Assembly (NCBI GenBank): GCA_950097015.1
Contig: CATNEN010000001.1
Coordinates: 13,042,001-13,106,000, forward strand
Source: Macrostomum hystrix
Taxonomy: Eukaryota; Platyhelminthes; Macrostomidae
Direction: 5' to 3'
DNA length: 64,000 nt
Shown here: positions 33,792-42,850 of the stretch, in pieces
How positions within the stretch are numbered: position 1 is the stretch's first letter
Layout: each line of letters begins with the position of its first letter
Notes under the pieces: model-generated
The model's database searches: none
Seen by the model: only the letters and a program-made list of their open reading frames with translations
What the model was told of the DNA's origin: nothing
Position numbers and translations under genes: made by a program

Positions 33792-34160
33792 TGATGTGCT
33801 GTAGACTGCTGAGCAGCCTCCAGACAATCCGTGAGTCAGGCTGTCCTAGGTCTGTGGGAGGGCTGGGGTGTAGGTAGTTTGTGGTTCCCGTGCACATTCA
33901 CCTCCGCTCGCCACCCCCCTTCTCTTTCTCTCTCTCGTTCCAGTTGTCTGCGCACAGAGTCACATTGCACGCCATGGTGCAATCGCTTCGGTTCGGAAGA
34001 AGACTGGCAGAATATCGCTCAAATGCTCCTACTATAAGTAGAGCACAGTCTGACGAATACGCTGGGTTGTGTTAGCATTATGGTAGCACAACTTCTCTAC
34101 TTTGGTGGCACTGTGTGTACTGATTTTCTTCATGCTTTGCCGGATCCTTGCGAATTAGAG
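33792..34160 (+). repeat. TGATGTGCTG repeat family, copy 1 (3'-truncated or diverged)
   Basis: Starts TGATGTGCTGTAGACTGCTG and matches copy 2 (38217) closely for about 370 bases, including the pyrimidine tract ending in TTCCAG, a short ATG frame at 33974 (MVQSLRFGRRLAEYRS and on), and AGTAGAGCACAGTC. Similarity fades after about 34160. The 3' end seen in copies 2 and 3 (CCACGCTACCACA) is absent. Confidence 0.7.
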
Positions 34161-34254
34161 GACCTTACAGTCCAGTGAGCGGAAAAATCCAGATAGAACC
34201 GTATCCACGCCAGAGTATCACATTTCTGGTACGGTTTTAGGGGCCGCTCAGTTA

Positions 34255-34600
34255 GCACTCTTACCTCTCTAAGGGGTAACCTTCTATACCCTAACCCTAG
34301 GTTAGGCTAGTTTCTCTCCTCTCCTTGCCTCCTCTCTAAGTGGAAGCGCCTTTTTTTCCTTCTCCCCTTGCCTCCTCTCTAAGAGGAGGGCCTTCTCCCT
34401 TTCTCCCCCTCCTGCTCCTCCTCCTCTCCCCTTCCTCTCCTCCTCCCCCTGCTACCCTCTCTAAGAGGCTAGCCCCTGTCCCTCTCCTCTGCCCGTCCTC
34501 TGCTCCCTGCTACCATCTTTAGAGGTTAGCCCCTGTTCCTGTCCCTGTCCCTGCCCTGTTTTCCGTGCCCCTGCTCCCGTCCTCTTGCTTCTCTCTTGCT
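34255..34600 (+). repeat. Polypyrimidine CCT-rich minisatellite
   Basis: About 350 bases of nearly pure C/T on the plus strand, with CTCTCTAAGAGG-type motifs recurring about every 60-100 bases. No coding function is seen. Long mirror-like pyrimidine tracts of this kind can adopt triplex DNA and are unstable. Confidence 0.7.
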
Positions 34601-35648
34601 TCTTTACTTATTTGTGCATTATTTATATTACTTTTAGTTTTACTTTTATTACAGTTTTAATTGCTGTTTTACTGAAGTTTTACTTTATTTATACTGTTTT
34701 ACTTAATTTAATTTACAGTTTTACAATTTATTTGCTCTAATTTTTTTTAATTTAATTTGTATTGCTTTATACTACTTTAATAATCATATTTGCATTATAT
34801 TACTTTTATTGAATTGCACTTTTAATTGAATTTAACTGCATTTATACCTGTGCAGAGAGTCAGGGACAGAGCAACTGGTACTGCAGAATCAACGAGGCAC
34901 CCAGTGTCCATGATGTCAGCATTATGCCGTAATTATGTTGACGCGTCAGCATATTTTTGACAAGCAAAAATAATTCCAAACGTATGTTGCATTGATATCT
35001 GTTTGATATTCATTGAAGGTGCTTTCAGTTTCGCTAGCAATTCTTTCTTTTTTAGGCGCAGCATCAAACTAGAAAAAATTTGGCCTGTGCATGCCACAGC
35101 ACAATTAAGGCATTTTGTGCTAAACATATGACTGAGAAATTTAGAAGGAAAAATATTTTATGCGGTTCCTGAATAGTCCCAAATTTATTATAGTCTTCAA
35201 ATATACCCATGGACAAATTTTACTGTCCACATAATTTTCGCATATATACAGCATGCAAATGCTGTCATTTCGTCGATTTGGTATAATTTGAATTGTACAT
35301 TGTTATTATATATACTAAATGGACTAAACATAGTAGTCATACAAGTAATATTTAGATGGTTTATCTCAAGCTATGTTATCTTTTGGCCATAATAGTTATA
35401 CATGTTTTTTATTTTTTGTTCTAATACTAAATATTTTACAATATTGAACAAAACTATAGCACATTTTTAATTGATGCTTTTTACGCTATTCGTCTTAGAC
35501 CTAACTTCTGTCTTTCTTATATATGTATGCCCAAAAAAGACCTTTTCTAACAACGCATTTGTATATTAGTTTCTAGCAATAGTAGTGGGTGCAGTCTGGC
35601 AGTTTTCTAATTAGCTAAGGCTGTATATATGACGTTATATACGTTAGG

Positions 35649-35767
35649 CTTACGTTAAGTAATTTTCATGCTAGAATTATTCCGGAATAGTAGCCAGACA
35701 TACATGCTGGAATTATTCTGGCTTTAAATTCCGGAATAATTCCAGCATGAAAATTACTTAACGTAAG
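35649..35767. repeat. 40-bp inverted repeat (hairpin), 39-base loop
   Basis: Left arm 35649-35688 and right arm 35728-35767 are reverse complements at 39 of 40 positions. The arms begin CTTACGTTAAGTAATTTTCA. Outside them CTTACGTTAAG and GTTAGGC motifs recur, extending the imperfect symmetry. Probably a small foldback element or the fused ends of a MITE. Confidence 0.85.
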
Positions 35768-37221
35768 CTTACTTACGTTAAGTAAGCCTAACTAGGCTCT
35801 AGCCTCTATATAGGCATAGGCCTATGTGAATTTTGTGAAATATTGTACTTGTAAGATTTTATATATTATAGGGTAATGTATCATCAACCAAACAGTGTAT
35901 CTTCAAAACCGAACAAGAATTTTGACTTCTTCCTTGGTCTCATGCAAGACAGATACAAGCTATTGTGTTTCACAAAACAACTAATTTGAAAGTTAAAGAA
36001 ATTATCTACAAGCTGAGGCATGATGTGCAATGAAGCATTAAGAGGAAAGAAAGATATTGATGTTTCAGTAGAATTTTTTATTGCAAAAGCATACTTTTTA
36101 ACAACATTTTTTCAGTATGTACTTTAGACAAAGATTGTATGTGGTTCGTGGTTGCTTGCCAATTAAATGACCATAAATGTAGTTATTTATAGAGCATGAA
36201 AAATGCTTTCAAATTACATAATTCATGATAGTTCACTCCTTAAACTAAGATTAAACCACTCACTCAAATTTTAAAACCAAACATCAAATTCTCTGTTTGG
36301 TTTGAAGATACATGAAAATCATTGTTCGGTTTTAGATAAAGAGCAGGAATAACTTTTTTCTATTTAATAAAATAGCAAAAGCAGTTACTTTTTAGAAAGA
36401 TATAGCTGTTTTCTATAACTTGGCTTTTAGTTTATCATATCTCAAATAGAAAATCAGTAGCTTAGGTTTGAAGTTAAAAAATACACATTCTTGTTTGGTT
36501 GATGATACATTACCCTATGCACCAGTTTTTAGTTGCTTTGTTGTATATATTGCTGTTAAAATATGATATGATATAATACTATTCCTTGTAGTTTATATTG
36601 CAAATAGCAAACAATTACATATATGGTTGTCAAAAAAGGTATAAAACTAACGTTAAGTTTTGAACAAATCAATGAAACAAATTATGTTGAAATCTGACAA
36701 TAGGGGCCTAGGCTTTTTCCATCATAACTATTTTAGTACCTATCTAATTATTCATTGTAATTATAGGTTATAGACATAGCTATAATATATTGTATAAGCC
36801 ATAAAACTGGTTTAAACTTTTATATTTATAATTTAGGCCTAATGAATAGGCCCTTAATTTACTCTGTATATATATAAAGCCAAGGTTTTTTAAGGTTAGA
36901 AATCCAATTGTCAGCTGGCCCTTAAGGTTCAAAATCCAGTTGCCAATGGCTATTTTTGGTTGGCCACTGGCAACTAGCCACATTCTTGAGGATAGATATT
37001 TCTAAGGCTTATCAAAACATGTTTGCACTGTATGAATATGTGAATAAGACTGTTTGGGACTTGTTATTGAATTAACATTTAAATTGTCAATTTTTGCAAT
37101 TTTGTATTTGCTACAACTTAAATTCATATGGCATTTTTATTATACTTGCAAAATCTTTTTCTGAAAGTGGCAACCTGGGTTTTTTTAGGCCATATTGTAG
37201 CCACTGGCTACCCAAAAAAAC

Positions 37222-37602
37222 CATTGGCAACTGGATTTGTGGCATCAGAGGCCAATCTAGCAACCAACTTGAACTAAGGCAGTTGCCTATGATACAACAG
37301 TCTCACATTTTATTACTGCTAAGATTGGCTTGGCTGAAAAACTTAAGCCTGAGCTGATTCAAGCATATTATTTTTTTGTCAATGTGTGAAAATTGTTGCT
37401 AAAGCAACTTTATAAAGTTGTTTTGTTGTATTGTGATTTGCATATGATTTTGAACTGGGACACTGAAATAGGTCAGTTGCCAGTTGACAACTGAGGATGG
37501 CCATTGGCAACTAGATTTCGGACAAAAAACCTAGGTGGCAACTGGCACAAGAAAATGAAGTTGCTAGATTGGCCTCTGATGCCAAAAATCCAATTGCCAA
37601 TG
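37222..37602. repeat. 43-bp inverted repeat flanking about 295 bases
   Basis: CATTGGCAACTGGATTTGTG and onward (37222-37264) is the reverse complement, with few mismatches, of 37560-37602 (GTTGCTAGATTGGCCTCTGA and onward). A related TTGCCAATGG copy lies at 36945. No target duplication was identified. Possibly the ends of a MITE. Confidence 0.7.
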
Positions 37603-38216
37603 AGATTTTTAGGGGTCAAAAAACCCTATATGGCCCAAAAAATTAAACCTAGGCATTACATCCTAATATTCTTATTATTAAATTACTAGTTTAGCTATAA
37701 AGTGCCAATTTATTATCATTTAGTAGGATTTATTTGGTCACCAAAAAAATTATAAATATAATATAATAGTATATAAAGGCAAACTCTATGAGCAAAAAAT
37801 TTGAATTAATAACCATTTATTTAGCTATATTAAATGTGATAAGTGTGATACATATATTTTTTCTATCATAGTTTCTTATTTTTACTAAAGTTTTTTGGAG
37901 CCACTTTATTATGGCTTTTAAAATTCTACTTGTTTATTTTTTATATTAATACTATCATGATTAAATATGTCTAAATATGATATATTGAAATGTCATTAAG
38001 TATAGCAAAAGCAGTAAATATGCAGTGTAGTATATAATAATGTGCATTATAAAATTTTAATATATTGCAAGTATAGCATGTGGTTAAAGAGAGACATTAT
38101 TTTCATATATCAACAAAAAGCAGTCAATTTTATTAGTTTACTGTGGATAAGACTAGGAACAGCATTATCTACAAGTACATAATACTATACCAATTGGGAA
38201 GATATTCTATAATATA

Positions 38217-38840
38217 TGATGTGCTGTAGACTGCTGAGCAGCCTCCAGGCAATCGGAGAGTCAGGCTGTTCTAGGTCTGTGGGAGGGCTAGGGTTGGTAG
38301 TTAGTGTTTCCCGTGCACTGTCACCTCCGCTCGCCACCCCCTCCGCTCTTCTCTCTCTCTTTCCAGCTCTGTCTGCGCACTGAGTCACATTGCACACAAT
38401 GGTGCAATCGCTTAAGTTCGGAGGAAGACTGGCAGAACAACGCTCAAATGCTCCTACTATAAGTAGAGCACAGTCCGACGAATCCTTGAGATGGTGGTGG
38501 TGTCATGGTAGCACTACTTCTTTACTTTCTTGTCTCCAGTCTTCATGCTTCTTGAGCCCTCGGGGTCTCAAACATCTGCTAATTTATTGCGAAGCTAAGA
38601 CCGTATACTGCGTTTAGAAGCAGAGTGTACCGTCTGTTTCAGTGCAGAGTGCTAAGACTTAGGAATCATAGATTGATTCAATCACAGACCGAGGAAACTT
38701 AGCAATTGAAGCCTGACTACCGGATTGTTCCTCTGCTAGGAACCATCTGCGTGTGAGGCCGGTAAAATCTCCTCTCTGAATCCAGTGTCCTGTCTTGGTC
38801 ATTTACCAATTGTGTGTGCCACGCTACCACAGGTACAACA
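38217..38840 (+). repeat. TGATGTGCTG repeat family, copy 2 (full 624 bp)
   Basis: Starts TGATGTGCTGTAGACTGCTG and ends CCACGCTACCACAGGTACAACA, giving TG...CA ends and a weak terminal inversion (TGATGTGCT versus TGTTGTACC). A pyrimidine tract ends in CTTTCCAG before the short frame at 38399 (MVQSLKFGGRLAEQRS and on). It looks like a solo LTR or a small non-autonomous retroelement. No clear flanking duplication, and no internal domain lies between copies 1 and 2. Confidence 0.65.
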
Positions 38841-39104
38841 TATATAATATTAAGAATTGAGTAGTATTAAGGATTTTCTTCCTTAATAGTCAGTTTATGT
38901 AAGATTCTAAGACAAGGAAATACAGGGATTGGAGAAGAATAATAGATATAGATTAGAAAAGCAGATATAAAAGATAAAACTATATAAGTGGTTGAAAGGG
39001 GAGAAGACTATGGGAATTAAAGAAAGAAAAGTTTGTAAGTGGGAGTCAAAAGCCAAATAAACATGTTATCTAAAGTCCAATTTATGCATTATTTCTTATT
39101 TCAG

Positions 39105-40654
39105 ATGATCATTCAATTTGAACAATGCAAATTCGTACTGGTGTTTTTCATAAGTGATAAAACTTTTGAAATTGTTTCAAGAGATGCATGTATTGATTGG
39201 AATGAAACGAAGTACAAATCCCTAAAGGTGAATCCATCTCGGAAGACAATCGTGACGGCCACGTCTGATGGAGTTGAACAGTCTGCAATCATTTTCCAGT
39301 GTGGAAATGACTATCAATCATTAAAGACTTGTCGGGATCATCTAGCTCAGCATAAGACTTATAAAAATGGCCAATTGAACGCATGTTGCATGAAATTGAA
39401 TACATCGAAAGATTTCCTGATCCAAATAAGCGTTTTTGACACCAGCCTTTGGACCATTTCATCACTGATGGCGCTGAAACTGATGGCGATCCTGAAGTTT
39501 GCATGAGCCAGGCTTTTCAATTGTCACACCAGGAATGCCCATCAACACCTACTCCAGACCCCGAGCTGGAACATCTTTTGCCACCTTTGCCATGCAAAGC
39601 TTTGCTGGAAGAAGTACCTGATTATGTTTCTCTAGGTGCACGCAGCTTACTACAATCCAATCATCCGGCTATCCAAAAAACGTCTGGTTGTGCTCAGCGC
39701 AGTCCACATCTTATGCCATCGTCATCTAGGAGCCATTTGCAAGAATTGACAAACAGTCCAACTATACCATCTAGTCCAATGCCAGAATCGTTCTTATTCA
39801 ATCTTGGCAATGTGTACAGGATGGCTAGGCGACATGGAGTTCAGCCGAATGAAAATGATCCAGCGACATTTCTCTCTGCTATTACATTAAAAAAGTTAAC
39901 GACTTTAGAGAGCACTGTGAATTTTCAATTTCAGCAACTAAATGCTCGCATTTCCCGACTTGAGCAGTCAAGTGCAGCTGCTTTTTCCATGGAGGAGACA
40001 GTAGAGTTGGAACGTATATCCACAGAAGAGCAATTAAACCTGTTTCTGAATAATCTTCAAGACAAACAATTTGCTTCGCAAATCGAGCAGTCAAGTGCAG
40101 CTGCTTTTTCCATGGAGGAGACAGTAGAGTTGGAACGTATATCCACAGAAGAGCAATTAAACCTGTTTCTGAATAATCTTCAAGACAAACAATTTGCTTC
40201 GCAAATCAAGACACATTTGGTTCGGCATGGTGGAAAGTGTGGAGCAGATTCGGTTCGTCGAATGTTAAAAGCACTTTTTTCATCTTCGTTTCTCTCTCGC
40301 TTTAATCGCAATGGACTAAATGGCAAACTCAAGTTCAAAGGAGTACTTGAGGACTTCATTAAAGACTGTGCTATTGCTGCTGACGACACGCTTGACCATC
40401 AGATCATTGAGAAAACCATAGCTTCCTGCATTAAGGTTGCTCTCAATGAATGCCGTAGCCTCTCAGGTGCATGTGCAGATGGAGGAACAGATTTTGGTAG
40501 AAGCGACCAAGACCGAGAGAAAACACGAAGACCAAGATCAAGAGACCAAGAGACTAGAAGACGAAGACCAAGATCAAGAGACCAGAGCCAAGAGCCAAGA
40601 GACAAGACACACAGATCTGTGCGGTACATTTCGCCGATCTCTGATGTGGATTAA
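39105..40654 (+). pseudogene. DUF4806-like partner protein (copy B), decayed
   Basis: Second copy of the transposon partner gene. The ATG at 39105 directly follows TTATTTCAG. The first frame gives the small N-terminal domain (CKFVLVFFISDKTFEIVS ... TIVTATSDGVEQSAIIF), parallel to copy A. Near 39380-39440 the reading must change frame and crosses a TGA, then a long frame runs to a TAA at 40652. This frame has a Ser/Pro-rich linker, a coiled-coil segment (FQFQQLNARISRLEQSSAAA), then the DUF4806-type core: ISTEEQLNLFLNNLQDKQFA, GADSVRRMLKALFSSSFLS, LNGKLKFKGVLEDFIKD and IIEKTIASCIKVALNE. The tail is Arg/Asp/Gln repeats (RRPRSRDQ). A 41-residue unit is duplicated in tandem. Introns of copy A are absent here. 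Frameshift plus stop make it a pseudogene unless splicing skips them. Confidence 0.6.
39962..40207 (+). repeat. Perfect 123-bp in-frame tandem duplication
   Basis: 39962-40084 and 40085-40207 appear identical. Each encodes 41 residues (starts EQSSAAAFSMEETVELERIS) and includes the start of the DUF4806-like core. Identity implies a very recent event or an assembly artefact. Confidence 0.9.
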
Positions 40655-40733
40655 CTATCAATAGAATTTTATAGTAATCTAAGATAGTTTTCAAGGCCTT
40701 ATTATTTATCATTCAAATTCATCTTTCTAGTAG

Positions 40734-40943
40734 TGCGTATGGGGCGCTATCACAAACCCTAAAAATCACATTCCCTAAAAGCAGTCTAAATCATAAACCC
40801 TAAATATCATAACCCCTAAAAATCGCATTCTCTGAAATCTGACAGGACACATCACAAATTTTTTTATCACCTTTTAGTAGTAGCCCTTATCTTTTGGAAT
40901 TTAGAGAATGTGATTTTTAGGGTTTGTGATGCCCCCCGTGCAT
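40734..40943. mobile_element. MITE with telomere-like AACCCTAAA inverted ends
   Basis: About 210 bases with inverted ends of about 45 bases: GTGCGTATGGGGCG ... ATCACAAACCCTAAAAATCA on the left and the matching TGATTTTTAGGGTTTGTGAT ... GCACG on the right. AACCCTAAA motifs recur inside. No open frame. It sits exactly between the copy-B partner gene and the copy-B transposase. A target duplication is not clear. Confidence 0.65.
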
Positions 40944-41313
40944 AAACACCGCGCTTTAGCTTCATGCAAAATGCAAAATGAGCACCCTAATTTTTGTGTG
41001 GTCTAGACTCAACCTTTTATTTCATTTTGCTGTTTGTCTTAGATATCATTTACACTTGAAGTCAAAATTTGCTGCTTTAGTTATATTTAGCTATTGCTGA
41101 CTTAGATTAAAACTGGACACATTGTACGTTGTAATTTAATATTTTGCTATGGTTTATAGCACCCCCAATATTTGCACAAACTTTATCTTCACGTACCATT
41201 TAAAAAACTATGGAATATGGGACTACTTAGTTGTGAATATGCCGATAGTTTTGGATTTACCTCTGTTGTCTGTTGTCTATCTCTTACAGGCTGGACGAAG
41301 GCATGTATTGCGC

Positions 41314-42850
41314 ATGTCCTGGCAGTCCATTGAGGACATAGAGGAGCCTTCCGGTGTGGCGTCTTTTCCTAGTGAGTCTCCTTGTGCCACTGAAGACGAG
41401 GAGTATTATGATGAGTATGACTTAAGCAATTCGGAAGCAGCCCTTTTTTCGGATGAAGATGCTGCGGGTATTGCGGACGAGCCTGTCGTCGGTATTGCAG
41501 AACAATTAGCCGAGCCTGATTTTTCTGGTAATGGTGCTGCCAGTGGTGTAAGATCAGGTAGTGGTAGCATATTTCCAGAGTTATGCACATTTTTTGTTCT
41601 CTTCAACCTTCCACGCTCTGCAATTGTTTTCCTTGTTCGACTTCTTGCCAGGTTTGGTTTAGAAGTCCAAACAACGTATTGTGCATTTCGACGATACGTT
41701 TCTAACTCTCATCCACAAGCCAAATCAATGCGTAATGGCAACTACGCCTACTTTTCTTTGTCCGATAATCTGCGCTATGCCTTTCAAAATTCCTTGTTGG
41801 GTAACGAGTCTCGTTCTGGTGAGGTGCAACTTTCGCTTAAGGTCAATGTTGATGGCTTGCCGCTATGGAAAAGCTCGTCGGTTGAATTTTGGCCTATCTT
41901 GGTGCAGTTGGCATATGTAAGCACGTTTTTCCCGTTTCCATTTTCTGTGGCACTGGAAAGCCTCCCTTGAATCTGTTCCTCCAAGACTTTATTCGCGAAG
42001 TCAACGTTCTTAACGAGACAGGAATTTCTATTGATGGAACTGTATTTCGGATTTCTAATGTGTACTTTATCTGTGACAGGGTTGCGCGTTCTTATTTGCA
42101 ATGTGTTAAGTCACATGCTTCGAAGCTGGGATGCAGTTACTGTCGAAGTCGAGGAAGTTTCGCTGAAAATAGGGTGGTTTACCAAACTTCTGTAGGCATT
42201 AAAAGAACGGATGCGGACTACAAATCTGGTCTTGAGAATAACCAACTGCAGATTTCGCCACTCATAGACATTGCAAACTTGCAGTCTGGTTTCCCTGTTG
42301 ATTACCAGCATTCTGTATGTTTGGGAGTTGTTCGCCGATTGTTTAAGTTTTTTTTCTCCACCGTAAAGGGTTTTCGTCTTCGTTGTAAAGTACACTCAAC
42401 TGCTTTGGCTGAGCTGTCTGAAAAGTCGGTTTCTTTGGCGAAATTTATACGAAATGAGTTTCAGCGACGGCCAAGACGATTTGATACCGAGCTCGCTCAT
42501 TTTAAGGCAACAGAATTCAGACTTTTTTGCTGTATTTGGGACCATATCTTTTTAAGAAGTATCTGCCGATAAACTTTTACAATAATTTTTTGCTCCTTCA
42601 TTTCTCTATTTACGTTTTTGCAGCCAAGCGGCTTCAGCATCTCAATTTGAATGCTGAGAGTTGCATCAAGCGGTTTGTTAAACAAGTCCCCATTCTGTTC
42701 GGCGAAACAGCTATGTCCTACAACTTTCACGCTATTTTGCACCTTAGCGAGTTTTTTCCATTGGGTGTACTTGATGATTTTTCAACATTTACTTTTGAAC
42801 ATTTTCTGGGAATTCTTAAACCGCGTCAAAAAAAACGCTTGTGACAACTG
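41314..42850 (+). pseudogene. tnp2/CACTA-like transposase (copy B), decayed
   Basis: Homologue of the transposase at 26940. The start at 41314 follows a TCTCTTACAG acceptor; residues 1-90 are acidic. The frame then has FFVLFNLPRSAIVFLVRLL, NVDGLPLWKSSSVEFWPIL, a frameshift near 41930 in a T/C run, IFCGTGKPPLNLFL, ICDRVARSYL, GCSYCRSRGSFAENRVVY, FPVDYQHSVCLGVVRRLF, ELAHFKATEFRLF, a second frameshift near 42525 in a T-run, then YLGPYLFKKYLP and LDDFSTFTFEHFLGILK. It stops at 42842, so the C-terminal 140 residues present in copy A are missing. Two frameshifts and truncation make it non-functional. It lies downstream of its partner gene, the reverse of the order in copy A. Confidence 0.65.

Larger units (their letters stand above)
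34600..38216. other. AT-rich region with foldback repeats, no gene
   Basis: No coding region. Contains two inverted-repeat structures listed separately and several variants of a TTGGCAACTGG-type motif between 36890 and 37610 in both orientations, suggesting a decayed foldback or MITE cluster. Confidence 0.5.

Noticed and set aside
33792-38840. Two LTRs of one retrotransposon enclosing a 4-kb interior
   Set aside because: The interval has no gag or pol remnants and no primer-binding or polypurine signal, and copy 1 lacks the 3' end. Better read as two separate insertions.
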